Below are positions 1 to 15,200 of a stretch of DNA of 64,000 nucleotides, one piece after another. The stretch is from Antedon mediterranea. Lineage: Eukaryota > Echinodermata > Crinoidea > Comatulida > Antedonidae. Made by a program: the position numbers and the translations under genes. The stretch spans positions 17,703,501 through 17,767,500 of the forward strand of contig NC_092671.1 in NCBI RefSeq assembly GCF_964355755.1, given 5' to 3'. Positions within the stretch are counted from its first letter, which is position 1, and every line of letters starts with the position of its first letter. The notes under the pieces were generated by a model that was not told the DNA's origin, ran no database searches, and saw only the letters and a list, made by a program, of their open reading frames with translations.

Positions 1-190
1 ATACTGTTTTTAAATAAATTCCAAAATATATGATATATCAAAGTGGTCATTTAAATAGATAATAAATAAGCTTTATAAAAATCATTTTTTAAACAAATCC
101 ACTTTTATATGTGTTCTTGAATTTGTGTTTACTGCAAACGGTAATTTCAATAATATTACTTGGGTTGTGATACTTTTATTTTATTTGAAG

Positions 191-253
191 GTCCATCTTG
201 CAAAAACGCAAATGCTGGGTGCTGGGGTGAAGGCACAGAAAACTACCAACAAT
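191..253 (+). CDS. EGFR: EGFR exon 1 in window (domain II start)
   Basis: Acceptor TTTGAAG, donor GTAAGTG. Enters with two bases of a split codon and leaves with one. Encodes [15 protein letters not shown], matching the start of the furin-like region in ErbB receptors. Confidence 0.9.
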
Positions 254-3200
254 GTAAGTGATAAAAGAAGGTTGAATAAAATACTGTAACAAAACAAAAG
301 AAATATGAGTGTTAAAAGATAAATACTTTTCACTGAGAACGTATCACATTGTGCAATTTAGACGAGATATCTATATATAGATATAACATGTGCAAAAGAA
401 AACTTTAATTTATTCTTTTCAGCAATAAAAATCCATTTTTTTTGTATATAGTTGAGAAATTGCTTTTTGCCTATTCTTCCTTCTCCTTCAATGTACGTAA
501 TTTGTCAAGACAATCAATAAAAAAATGTAGTATATAGATTGGCTGTAAGTAATTTGGATTGCACTAAAATTTAACCATAGGCTCTTACTTATTCATTTAT
601 AAAATTTGGCAGTTTATCGATATTTAAGATTATAAATTATAACGTGAATAAAAACAATTTGATATATATTGAAATTTAGAGGAAAAAAACATATTTTTAA
701 CCTTGGCATTTACCTGTAGGTGTTTTTTAATTTTTTTAAAGTGTCAAAAGTTATTTGTGATAAAACTTGTGACAATCGTTGTCATGGACCTACAGCAGCA
801 GATTGTTGCCATAAAAGCTGTGCAGCAGGTTGTAATGGACCCCTTAATACCGAATGTCTCGTAAGTAACAAACATATTTATAGAGTTATATATAAATCAT
901 ACTGTAAATTATAGAATCAGTGCTCATATTGGGAACATGATCTCATAATCACGTCGAGCATAACTCATTGGGGAAAGTTCCGTATTTTTTAGTTGTATGA
1001 AAAAATGTATCTGGACGGAATTTGAACTTGCAACCTCTTGCTTACAGGGCGAGTATCATACCACTAGACCACAGAGCCATATATGGTATTTTCACAGATT
1101 TTCACCCACCAGACACATTCTCTCGTACCACAAATGCCCTCACAATCAGTGGAGGCTTAACAAGTCAGAATAAATTCCAACAAATATTTAACTTTTAAAG
1201 TTAACTGTATAGATACGTGCAATATAATAATTATTGCGTACATATTTTAAAGTTTTAAACTACATTTAAACAAATTCCTGGGTGCAGGTGTTAATGGTTT
1301 GAATTGTTGGGGGATGGGCATTGGGTGAGGTTCAAGGGGGTGGGGGCTGTATTTGATTTAAAAATACTATTTATACAAATAAATCAATTTACTAACACAT
1401 AGGAAATTCTAATTTTGGTTGTATATTGACAATTAATTTATAAACGATACAGATGAGGAATTTCTGTGAGAATAAAGAAAAATCAACCCCAACCAAATAA
1501 TACAGAAATAAATAAGAAATCATTCTGTAGAATTTCTGTTTAATTGTGATTTAAAATAAAATAATAAATGAAATAGGCTATGAATGTTAATATTGTTATT
1601 TCAGGCATGCCGAGATTTCACTAATGGAGATGAGTGTGTCGAGTCATGCCCACCAAAATTTGTGTATGATCCAAGCAGCTACACGAATGTTCTGAACCCT
1701 AATTTTAAGTTTCCTTATGGTGCCCAATGTATCGAAAAATGCCCAGGTAAGGTTATCTGAGAAGAGATAAACTAAGCTATTAAATGTAATTTACATCATC
1801 ATCATCTTTTATTCAAGTCAGTTTTCTCCCTCTTCAAAGGGGTTACGGACTGTTGCTCTACCAGGCTGCTACACCATCTCTCCACTTCTTCTTGTCTTGC
1901 ACATGTTACTCCAAACTAACTTTTCTCCTTTCTTTCCTACTACTGTAGTACCTTCTTTCTTTCTTTACCATATCTTTCCACCTTTCACCTTTGGCCATCC
2001 TCTTTCTCTTCTACCTCCAACTTCTAAATGCCAATCTCTGTTTACTAGTTCATCTTCATCTTTTCTTAGAATATGTCCCATCCATCAGCTCCTTTGTGTT
2101 CCTTTCTGCCAGCTTAACAGCACACATCTTATAGTTGGCCTTTCTGTTATTCTCAAAATTCCTTCTTCAGTAATCTTTATGTTCGATGTATTTTTATGTT
2201 TAATTCATTATTTGGTATGTTTTATTTGTATGCTTTGTTTATTAGAAAACTTTCTAACTGACAGCGAAACATGTGTAAAGCATTGTGATGACGGAAAACA
2301 AGAAAAAGAGGGCAAATGTGTTGATTGTGATGGTCCTTGTCCAAAGAGTAAGTTTTATAGCGTAGTGGATTAATTACTCGGCAACTATAGCATTTAGCAT
2401 CTGTTTTAGCAATATATCTTCTGTCATTAGTTAAATATATGCACAGAAATTGTAAACATGTTTCAGAAATTTATTTAAACATGTACTGAAACAAACTGAA
2501 ATTTCATTACTTGTTGACTTACAATAATTATATTAAATACATTTAGCATGTGATGGACTGGAGAAGACCGAGTCATTAAACTCTATAAACTATCAACAGC
2601 TGAAAGGTTGTACAATAATTAAAAAAAACATCATCATTGGCGTGGTTACATTTCTTGGGTAAGCAATCTTAACTCTTTTAATGTAAGAAATTTTCAAATT
2701 GGTATACCAGTTTGATAAATTGAGATCAGTAAACAAAAATGGCCAAGTGGTTATGAGCACCGTTTACCAAAACTAAAGAGTTAATATCAGCATAGGTTCT
2801 AGGCCGACTTGCTCCTAGTTCTGGTGGTGGAACAAGTCTTCTCTAAAGGACTATAAACTGTAGGTCCAGTATACACACTGTTTGCCCATATGCACTTTCA
2901 AGATCAAAAATATCCCTGTGTCAGTAGGATTTACCGCCTATCTTATAGGACAATGATTAATTTACAATTGGTAATTCTTGACCATAGGACATAATTAAAC
3001 AATGATTGTCACAGAATGTATCTCACAGTGGCTAAACATAATGCAAGATTAACTAGTGTTTAATTTTACTTGACCTAAAAGTCATTAATTAATATTATTA
3101 TTATAATAATTACATATTAAAAGTAAAATTCTAAATAATTTTTCTAGCAATTTGAACAATAGATTAAAAATATTTTACACTTTATGTTATTCCCATGTAA

Positions 3201-6200
3201 GTTTATATCATTTTACCACTGTATTGCTTGGAGGTAAGATTCTTTACGTATCATATTGTGTTTTCTTTATTTAGGGACGCGCTTAACAACATACCTCCAT
3301 TGACACCTGAAGATTTGGAGATATTTAGAACAGTCAAGGAGATCAATGGCTTTCTATCGGTCCAGGCCACACATGAAAATCTTACCAATTTGTCATTCTT
3401 TGAAAATTTAACTGTCATTAAGGGGCGTGAACACTACAGGTAATGGCTATAGACATTGTCACTAATTTAAATAATTCATAGTTTTACTTGCACTTGACAA
3501 TCAATATCCTTTTTGACCAAACAACTGGTTTGCTCCAACAAAAGTCTCAACGCTTTTTGCAATTCTCTCTTGTGGTCAATTTTTCCTAGCTGCATAGATT
3601 TACTTGGTAAGGACCAAGCTAGTTTAAAAATTGTCAATCCACCATTGACTAGATCTAGATCATTTTAAATAAACGGGAGTTGGATAAGGTCCACGCTTTA
3701 ATATCACTAAGTCACAGCACAAAGGTTGGCTAATATAATCTGGGAGTAGTTTTTGCTAGTCATTGCTAATACAATTTTTTTTTTTCAATTTACAGTTTTA
3801 ATTCAATAGTTAACTTACATTGAAAACCTGTTGTATAATACATACACTATTATTTTTAAATTGATTTAATGCACAAAATCGCACTAAGTATGCCTATGTC
3901 CAATGTAAAATTTTAGGTGGAGGTACACCCAGCTATTGCCAAAAGACAAAATCCCAAACAACAAGCCTAAATAAAATTGAAATCACTATTTCATGTTTAG
4001 AAATATTTCTATTTGTTTTAATTTCATCACAAAAAGCAGCTTCTTAACTAACCATATTTTGTTTATTTTCTAATACAAAATTTTATTTCATATTATACAC
4101 GGGCCTATATGTGACACGGGCACAGCACGCACTCTTTTTGCTAACATGGATATGTGTTTTACATTTTAGTTCTACCCCAGATACACTACATATTCAGCAG
4201 ACTAGCTTACAATATCTGGGTCTGACCTCCCTGGAAGACATATCATCCGGAAATATACGTATTAGAGAAAATGAACAACTTTGTTATGTTAACAACGCCA
4301 TTATGTGGACAAGCAAATTAACTAATGCAAATGAACAGAGAGTAAGAATTGTCCGAAATAAAGTTGCTGAAACATGCAGTAAGTATTTCAAATGAAACAA
4401 TTGTTTTATCATTATTTATACTGTTTCAATAATGATATTGTTCTTTTTAATTCTAGTGTTCATGAAGCATCCTTGTCAATTATGGGTACCAATTTAGAAT
4501 CAGTTGGACTGACATCGCTTGAAAAAATTCTGAAAGGAAATGTATTGTTTCTACAAAATCCAAATATGTGTTATATTGGAGAAAGTGAAATACTGTGGGA
4601 TAAATTTGAACAAAATACAATTGAACAAAGGTTTTTTACTAGTGGCTCTTATAACTTGGGCAACTGTAGTGAGTATATTATTTACTAGCTTATCCAGAAA
4701 TGTGTTTATCACGTTAACCTGTGGGTTATTAAAGCATCGTAACTACGCTTCGTAACATTTTTATCACCACCATCATCACCCATGCACAGCTCTCACCTGA
4801 TAGTTTAAGACCGATTTAGTTTCTGTCTTTTTCGTTGACATTTTTCCAAAGTCTAGTAAAAGTTTTACAATATTCTGCAGTTTATTACATTATTTAGTAC
4901 TTTATGTTTTGCTAGTGATTACAGTGATGGCAAAATCCAGTTCTAATAGCTTCTTTAGTAACAGTAATGTTCATCTGTTCATTGTTAGTTTCCATACATA
5001 GGGTTGCATGATGTATTAGTAATACAGAATTTGTCTTTATTACATTAAAAAGAATGTAGTATTTAAAATTTGCATATAGATTTAAACAAATATAAATTAT
5101 TTGGTCATTTAGACGCAACAATCAAGCTATTGGCTATAAACCAAATGTGTAGTGTAGTGTATATTTACTACCAACATAAAAACTAAAATCACAAAATTAT
5201 TGTGAGTTCAATTGAGACATATACTATGCAGGCTACAATTGTACCAGTGTTATAATAAGTACATTTAAAATTAATTAATTAATTAACAGATGTTTACTTT
5301 ATAAAAGACATTTACTATAGATTTTAAAATAGAAAACAAAAGCAAATTAATATTGTTAGTTTCTTCATACTGGATTCAAAATATAATAGTTCACTTGTCT
5401 TGCCTTGTCAACTTAGAGAAATTGACAAAGCACTAAAGTAAATAATGACTTAACTGTAAACATAACCTTTGAAACATTATGCAAACTTAGCTGTGAATGA
5501 CGTAATATTTTTGTTATGTCATTCACAGCTAAGTTTAAAATGAAAAGTATGTTTCACATATTCACATAATCACACAGACAATGTCATTTTAATCAATAAT
5601 TACAACTAAATGAAAGCACAACTATACCAATGTATCGTATTGTCCTTCAACAAATTAGTTAATTGAAACTATTTACAGTAATAAAGTTTTAAAAAGGTGT
5701 ATAAATCAAGCAAAGAATACATTTAAAAGAGTTAGGATTGGCTTTTTTAGCTAACTTTATGTCCCAACATGAATACGGATAGAAACAATACTCTTGACTT
5801 AAATTGTTATTTTTCAGTCAGTCATTCGTTTAATCACAATGTTTTTGGTATTTAGTTCATCTCAAATTCATAGCAGTGGTTAAATTGTTGTATTCTAGGT
5901 CAAATCATTATTTGATTGCATGATATCATATGTTATGAATTCATATAATATGTGAGATAGTTTTTGTCTTTCAACAAATTCAAATTCACTTCCACTGTCA
6001 TACATCTGATTTTAAGTGTTTGAACAAATTGTTTTAGAGTATTGTATTTGTTCAACTTAGCTTTGAAATTGTTTTAGTTTCCTTGATGGAGTAACTGGTA
6101 TTGAAGATTTTAAATGTACAGTGTGGATATCTTTTTGGCTATTTGGCAGTAGAAGTCATAATTATTTTTTCATTGTGAAATCTTGTTTTAAATGAAGAGT

Positions 6201-9200
6201 ACTTGTTCTATGGTTTTGTAGTAGTAGTTGTCGTCATACCACTTCAGATCGCATTATTTTATTAGTTACCTTTTAGGAATTGAAAGTTGAAGAGCAGTTT
6301 TATTGTGATGAACAAGTGAACTAAATGGTACCAGAGTGAACTAATTGGAAATATGTTGGGTGAAAGTCATTTAATTAATTTTGATTTTTTTTTTGCAAAC
6401 AGGCATCCAAGCTTACTAACCAGCACAAATGATTTTCTTTTTTATTTCTAACAAATATTTTTTAGGATTTAATTTTGCGTTTTATTTGCAGAGATATGCA
6501 CACAAACACATATAAGAGAAGAGACTTGGATTATTAACAAACATAGCACCACACAGCTATTGACTTGGGATAGGGACTAATCCCTAGATATTGACTGGGA
6601 GTGCATGGGAATAACCCCTAAATATTGACTGCGAGTGGAGTTAATCCCTAGCTATTGACTGGAGGTGGGAATAACCCCTGGCTATTGACTGGGGATAGAG
6701 AATTATCTCTAGCTATTGACTGAGGGTGGAGTTGATCCCTAGCTATTGACTGGAGGTGGGAATAACTCCTAGCTATTGACTGGGGGAAGGGAATTATCTC
6801 TAGCTATTGACTGAGGGTAGAGGTATCAAAGTAGGGAATGACTGGTTCCACTTTGGCAGCTATGTAACAAGGGCTTTGATACATTTTGAAGTTTTATTAA
6901 CAGCTTTAGCTTCAAGGCTTTTTATGTTGAATTAAAAGAGGCTACAGATAAAAGGACTAAATCTATTATTACATTTGCATTTGAATATGAATAATAGTAT
7001 TGTGAATTCCAAAACCATTTAAATGAAAACAACAATTTTTTAAAAACTTATTTGCTAAATTTACTAACAACATTTATTAGTTTTGTTAAACTGATATTTG
7101 CTAAACATTACAATATTGTTCAAATATTAAATAATTCTGTAGCCTCTTTCAATCAAAATGTTGAGCTTTTAAAGATAAGAACACTACCACAGTAGTTTGC
7201 AAGCCATGCTTCTTATGTATACCAATTATTTAATAAATTGAAGTTCAAAAAATTTAATATTATACACAAATAGAAGAATATGATTTCGGAAAAACAAATT
7301 AAAGTGATTATTTTTATAAAGATACATGGATAATGATGGTTTTATAACTTTTTTTCTCAAAATATTTTCAAACAAAAAGAAAATAATATTTAAGCAATCT
7401 CTTTGTGTATAATTGTAACATTGAGGTTGATGAGGGAAGAGTGAGATAACATTCTCACTTTTCCCTGGGTTGATGAGGTTTGGTGACGGTTGGCATTTGA
7501 AGTGATTTTTTAAAAAAAACCACCAAAGTATGGATATGATTTATCCATATGTATATGACATGATATCATCATTGGATAATATGGAGCTTTTGATTGCGAT
7601 GACCTATGACCTACGTATTGAGGTTTCGTTGGTCATCGTTTGAACCTAGAAACCACCAAACTAGTGTCAAGGAATTGTGAGGATGCACTTCCTTGCGCAC
7701 AATTAATTAAGTTGTAAAGCTTGTTTCGCACTAGGACGCAAAGCAAGGATGTGGGTCACAACGTAAGTGAATTTACCAATCACAAGCAACAGTTTGAATA
7801 ATCCATCGCTTTGATTGATTAATTCAGTCGTGTTGCCGCTTACATCCTTGCATTGTGTCTTTGTGGGAACCAAGCTCCTTCGGTCATTACAAATATAAAG
7901 CTCCCTATTTCTATTATCAATATGGATATTTTTATTGTTTTACAACTATGTGAATTACATCTGAATCTAAATATTAAACTTTCCTGATTTTTGGGCTATA
8001 ATATTGAAGTTTAAAAATGTACATAATTTTGATAAATTCAATTTCTCCCACAAAGCATTTATGCTGCTAATACAGTAAATGTAAATTAAAAAATTGAATG
8101 TAGTGTACTATATTTTCAATTTACCGTGATTAAAGATGACTTGAATGAATTTATATGTTGGTATTTTATTCGTTTTAAAACTCGATAATAAAAGCATATC
8201 AAAGTAGAAATAAAACATGCTTGATTAAAAAGCGCTCTTCCACAAAGTCTAGATATAAAAATAATAAAAAATCATTACATTGAATTACAAATGATCATTT
8301 CCTGCAGCAGTAGACTTACATTAAATATATTGATATAGTAATTGAATTTACCTTAATTATGCAACATAGTATCAGATGTACTTCACATAGGTATGTTACT
8401 TGGAACATTTACCATTGTATTTTTATATTGTAGTGTATGCACATACATACATATTACATTATAACACACATACATAAGTTTTCTGCTGTTATTTTATTTA
8501 TATATATATATATATAAACAAATCAGGCAAAGAACATTAATTCTAAACCGCCCGGTAATATACTGAAATTTAATTAATTCATTTGAAACGATAAAGATGA
8601 GGAAATCTGTGAGAATGACAGATATATATATATATATATATATTATATAAAATTCATAAATTAGGTTTAAATTATTTGTTGTATAGAATTAGAAATTCAT
8701 CTGAATAGAAATATTTGTTTATATATTTGTATTTGTTTTGAAGTTTGATATTATGTTTGATTAATTTAATTAGTTAATGAGGGACGTGTATGCGATGCCC
8801 AATGCCAACAGATAGGTTGTTGGGGTCCTGGTCCAGAACAGTGTGTCGAATGTAAGAATAGAAAGATTGGTAATAAATGTGTTGAGGACTGTGATTATGA
8901 AAATGGGTAAGTTTCTAATAAGCTAAAAATAATATGTTACTATAACTAATTATTGTTTTTTTTTTTTCCTTGCAATTTGAAGAACTTATTTAAAGAGCAT
9001 TTATTGTTTTTCCTCGTGTTAATCTTGGTCGAAATCATATTTATTGTTTGTTTTATCTGGAGGTTAAGACATAAAACCATTTTGGCTGATTGAAAACATT
9101 TAAATTTTCTGCATCATCGTGTAATTTTGTAATTAAAAAAGTGTTCCTTAACTTAGTAAAAGGAAGTAAAAGTTGATTCATTTGTTGTATTTATAGGGAA

Positions 9201-12200
9201 TACCTTGCAGAAAACGATACATGTAAATATTGTCACGAAGAATGCGTTGGTGGATGTTCAGGGCCGGTAAGTTCCAAACTGATTGTTCAAGTTCAAGTAA
9301 TTTTTATTACGATAATAAAAACAGATAACATAGAAGACTAAAGATTGAATTTATTGTTATTTTAGGGGTGGATCCGGGGAAGAGCGCTGACATGCAGTAA
9401 TAATATTAATAGTCTGTCCAAAATAGATAATAATAATATCCTGGATTTATATAGTGCCTAATGTTGTGAAACCTCTAAGCACTGAACAGTATTATGTCAT
9501 TCATTTTTCGGTCATTTTTTGCATCAGACGTGTATGGAAACATACTCCCATAATGCTGCTAGTAATCAGCGCAATGTTGTGTCTTGATATCCAAATGTAG
9601 TTAGGTATATGTTATTTTAGCTGTCAAAGAGGGACCCCAATGCTGCCCAACTGGATCCATCCATGTATCTATATAAATTATGGTTAATTCTGACATAGGC
9701 GAGCACAATGCAAAAACTTCGGTACAAATCTCCGCCTTGGATACCTACCTTATCTATCTCAGATGTACCGCAAAACGTAGATTTGATAACATTAGTTTTC
9801 AGTTCGATATTACAAAAGAGTTTTTTAACAAAATTTAAGATTTCAACAGTAGATTTTCAACTCAATTTCAATTCTTCGCGGTCAAAGTAATTTCCGGGTT
9901 TACGATGAGTTCACCTTGCAACAACCTGGTTTCAACTATCTTCTCTCTTTTATACACAAGGGAGCAGTTAAAATAATAGTATAGATTTGACCCTAAAGGT
10001 GACTGGAAACAGGCACTTTCCATCAATCAATACAGTGTCTCTTTGGAAGACGAAAACAAATCAGATAGTAAGACTGGGGCTTAAGTTGGCCATTAGTTAT
10101 AGCCATTTCAGTTTTTTGTTTATTTTAAAAACGGACCGCGCGTGTGTGAAGGTAGAGTGGTTAAAAATAAAATTTATATTGCAAATTAATAAAGATGAAA
10201 TTAAATATACGCCATAAAGAATCGGAATATATTGTGGGAAATAGTATTATAAAATTACATAGGGAGATTTGATGATAAGACATTTTGTTTAAAATCGAGT
10301 GAAATCCCGATAGCTGAGTTTTATTGAGTAAGCTGGCAGGAATAACTGTAGGCTATCTCCCTGTGTCCCGTTAGGACCGAGATGTCTGCCCGTGTTGCAA
10401 GCCGTAATGTCTTCTTTCTTGGGCCCACTCTGTCACGGCAGTTAGTTTCAAAAGATGTTTAAATTAAATAATGTATTAATAATTATTAGGATGGTATTTA
10501 TTTGAATAAACCCCTCTCCAATAAAACATCACTTTGAATAATAATCCCCCCCCCCCCCAACCCAACTATCTGATAAACGTCCATCCACATTTATAATAAC
10601 ACAATTATACTATTTGTAGTAGAATTCATCGCACTGTTATCTACAATATACCAAGCATTTGTTATTCTTTTTTACCACTTTTCATATCTATTAGAGGATT
10701 TCAAAATTGCCTATTCAAAATATGAATAATTAATCTTCATTTTACATGTTTTAATACATATATCTTTAACATACATTTGTGGTCTTTTGTAAACAGGGTA
10801 ATAACAAATGTGATGGATGTAAGAATTTCAAAGATGGACCATTTTGTGTGCCAGAATGTCCTAAAGTGAAGTATAATGATTCATATACTTGTAAATCTTG
10901 CCATGATCTTTGCATTGAAGGGTAAGTATTTTTTATTTTATTTTATTCAATCGAAACCAACAGCGATAATTACCGCCACTAATGCAAACAAAGCCAGGAC
11001 TGTGTAAAGCACCTTGATTGGTCCTAACATTGATCAAGGGCTTCTCTCGTCCAGTGCCCACCTTGACCAGAGGAAAGGCATATACCAAAACGTCTGAGGC
11101 AGATACCAGATGAGGGGCTGCCATAACTTTGGTGATCTGACGAGAACCGATGTTTCAACGTGGTAAAGCCGTATAAGTATATAAGTGTAATTTGGTTTTA
11201 ATGATACATATATTATAATATATATCACATGTGATACAGGCGTGGCATATGATACTGGACATATAATAATAATAATAATAATATCCTGGATTTATATAGT
11301 GCCTAATATTGTGAAACCTCTAAGCGCTGAACATTTTTTTGGGATCAAACAAGTATTCAGCTAGTAATCAGCGCAAAGTTGTGTCTTGATCTAACCGGGT
11401 TCCCATTTATACACCTGGGTGGAGACAGGCAAACATAAGTAAAGTATCTTGCCTAATGATAATGCCATATGTAGCGATTACAGATGATTATTATTAAGAT
11501 TATGAATACAGAGGATCGAGTGGATATTATGAATATGAATAATAATTTTCTTAACAGTTGTAGTGGACCTTCAAATACTATTGGTGAAAACGGCTGCCAT
11601 GCCTGTGCAAAGGTTAAGGTACAACAAAGACAAAAATTGGTAAGTTATAAATATTAAGGATTTGTTAAAATACTGTAGAACTCCCATTAAAGCCGATTTT
11701 CCACTAGATAGGCGAATTTGTTCGCGCGAATCGAAAGCGTCATGCTATGCACATGCGTATTCGCGTTTCTGTCTGTCATACTGCCTTCTTCGACGAATTC
11801 TAGTTCCTTTGATTTTTCGCTTCAGCGAAATTTACTAGTTCGAATTGTTTCTACTTTTTGCGAAGCGAAATATTGCGCAACCAATCAGAGCTCAAGAAAT
11901 GAGATATGACGCTTTCATGAGCACTCATGCGAATGGAAATGCTCAGCAACCACGCGAGGAACATGAACGTCGCAGCTATTCGCTCATGTACTGGAAAGAG
12001 AGTAGGCGATTTTTTCTCTTCGAAATATTGGATTCGCGCCAACAAATTCGCCTAGTGGAAAATCAGCTTAAGGGGACACCCTAGGGACCCAACAAAATGT
12101 TCCCTTAATAATAGGAGTGTCCCTATATTGGCCGTAATGTTGAACAGGTTTGATACAAACAAAGCCAGGACTGTGTAAAGCACCTTGATTGGTCCTAACA

Positions 12201-15200
12201 TTGATCAAGGGCTTCTCTCGTCCAGTGTCCAACTTGAACAGAGGAAAGGCATATACCTTTCCTCTGTTCAAGATACTTTACTTAATGTCCCCTTAATGTT
12301 CCCTTAATAGGAGTGTCCCTATATTGGCCGTAATGTTAAAACATACTATATTTCCCCTTGTTTATTTCATGAGAAATCCCCTTAATAAAGGTATCCCTTG
12401 AATAGTGCTCCAAAGGAGGGGATCTATTGTAATAATATTTATTTTGTCAACAGGAGTGAGAATAGACTAAAGCAAAAAGATTTTGCACTCTCCCCATTGT
12501 ACAGTAAACAAACAGTACAATAATATACAACAAAATTAAACAAAATACAATAAAACTATAAAACTATACATTACAAATTTCATTGCTTGGAATTTGTGCT
12601 TTCGTACATGATTGTCAATTTTCAATCCTCCTTCATGATACTTGATTAACATTTAAATTGTTTTTGGTTACTGAATTCAAAATCTGTTATATATTTTCTA
12701 AATAGCACTTATCCTGTAATTTCTAGTTTCTAATCGGATATTTTTTTTTTCAAAATTAACTCATTGTTGAACGTTATCCCGATATTTTTCTATAGCATGT
12801 TTGTTAAGAAAATAATTTGACAATTTAATATTATTATTATGCTTTTAGATTGAGTGCTTACCTGGTGGTGCTTTTGGTATCAATACAACTTGTGATGAAG
12901 GCTTTTATTATGAAAGAAGGTCACTTAAGAACTCTGATACAGTAACTCAGGTAATTCACTACAAATTAGCTTTCTGATCTAAGCACAATTGTATAATAAA
13001 CATATGGTTAGGCTACTGTGGATGGATCAAATGGAGTGGGGTGGTGCAGCCAATACGGTAATGCAGAGGCCTGAGGCCCATGGTCTGAACCCTAAGTGCC
13101 CCTGCAACGCTGGAGGCCTTGAACGTTTTCAGCCTTTTTCAACTTATTTTAAAGCTGGTTGTTTCCTCTGGGTCCATAGCCGTTACGCCACTGGGTGGAG
13201 CTACATTTACTAAATGAAACATCAAATTGCGATGTATATGAGGTGGCGGAAAGTAGTCAAAGTCAAAGTACTGTATTGGCAAGAATTAAACATGAAATGC
13301 AAGACAAAAACAACAACAAAATGTTGTGGCCTAGGCTTTAGATTTATCAATCAAGCAAGTTTATAAAGAAGCAATAATAATATTAATAATAATAATAAAA
13401 ATAATTTGTTTAAAAAACAACATCTATATTACACAACATCAAAGACCATCACGAAGCCAATGTTTTCTCACCAAGATGGCGGCTTGCTAAGTACTATGGT
13501 AAAAATGTAACGTCAGTGCAAACATTCCTTTGAAGAATATTTCTCTATTGATTTTCTATTGAATCTAATATTATTAAACTGACAGACAGCAATAATGAAA
13601 GGTATCTTTTTTGTATTAGGTTTGCCAAGAATGTCACCCAGAGTGCCGCAACTGCACTGGGAAAGGCAGCTATAACTGTGATGTTTGCAAGAACTTCAGA
13701 CGTGATGACCAATGTGTTCCCACATGTAAACCCGATGAATATTATGATGAGGCGTTTGAATGTCATCAATGTCATACACATTGTAAAGGAGGCTGCAATG
13801 GACCATCTGCATCTGAATGCAAAACTGACTGCAGCAAGTACAAGATAGATACTGGTGATGGAAAGGTATATTTGTATTATGTAATTAGTATTATGTAGAA
13901 CCCCTTTTCAAGAACCAAAAAAGTCTCCCTCTGAATAGAAGGTGGCTGTAGTGTATAAAACATATATTGCCCCTCATTAATTTCACATAAAACTGGGGAT
14001 ACAGATACTATGTATTCAACATATTTACAAGGATAACCTTATTATCATTAGTCGCTATTTCTCTACGCTATGGATGTTTATATATTATTTAAATAATAAG
14101 GTTTTAGTAGGATTAATTGATATTTCGAAATCAACAAGATTTAAGGTCTCTGATCTTCATGTGTTTGGAGGCAATATATGCTTTCAAAAGTGACAATAAA
14201 AATATCTAGTATCAAGAACAGGTAGCTATTGGGCATCATAAAATACATGCAACCAGTGCCCAGAGGAGGGCGGGGGGGGGGTGTTTCACTCTTAAATATT
14301 TTCATACGGGGAGGTGCCGCATTTACGGGGTATATTTTGGTGGTGAATTTAATAGTCTCTTGCCCGTCCACTTTTAAAATGTCACAATTTATCCCACAAT
14401 TTTAGCAGGGATTATAGCTATACTGAATGCTAAGCCAATCGCTAAATGAATCCTACCTTTGAATCAATGAAAACTAGTTGCTTATGTTATTGCAAAACCT
14501 TGTCACGAACAGTTCCCCTTTTGCTGGGAACTAGTACAAATATTGCGCCCTATCTGGCGTGGCCTTTTTCATGTCGCCTTGGGAACCAGTGTCATTCCTT
14601 TGTATTAAATCAATATATCATATTTTTTGTTGAGCATTTAAAATATTTCTTTTCAGTTTCTATGTGCATCAGAATGCCCTGTGGACTACCCATATCAAGA
14701 TAGGCCGTACCATTGCATATCCAACTGCTCAGAAAACATGTTTGCAAATGAAAAGTACTTTTGTCGACCTTGCCATGACGAGTGTTTTGCAGGATGCTTT
14801 GGTGATCAGCGAAAGGATTGTGTGCAATGTAAAAACGTGATTCATAATGGAGAGTGTAGGAGTGCTTGTCCCAGTGGAACTGATATGAATGAAAATAATG
14901 TTTGCAAAACTGTGTCAATGCCAATTACAGGGCAAAGCACCAATCAACCAAAGTGAGTTTTAGATACTAAAATTAATCAGACAATTATTAGTAGAAATAT
15001 AACTTTTTTAGCCATTATATTTATTTGAGATTCATATGATATTGAATTAAATTTTCTGGCTTTTAATATTTTGCCTTCAATTTCTTTTCTTTTTTTTTCA
15101 ATTTCTTACTTGATTCAGTCTTATTTCTAGATCTGGCTTGTCAACCTCAATGATAGCTGGACTCAGTGGTGTTTTTATAATCATATTGCTGATTTTAATT

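Larger units (their letters stand above)
4669..8773. other. EGFR intron 7 (4.1 kb)
   Basis: No third exon-7-like copy seen. Holds a 55-bp hairpin (5482-5537), a minisatellite (6555-6831), a MITE (7718-7876) and TA repeats near 8498-8515 and 8622-8645. Confidence 0.7.

Noticed and set aside
1008-1080. tRNA gene on the minus strand
   Set aside because: A and B boxes are present but the acceptor stem does not pair and the anticodon loop lacks T33. Best read as a SINE.
1897-2373. 158-codon frame as a separate gene
   Set aside because: Only its last third (2246-2347) is coding, as EGFR exon 4; the rest is intron read-through.
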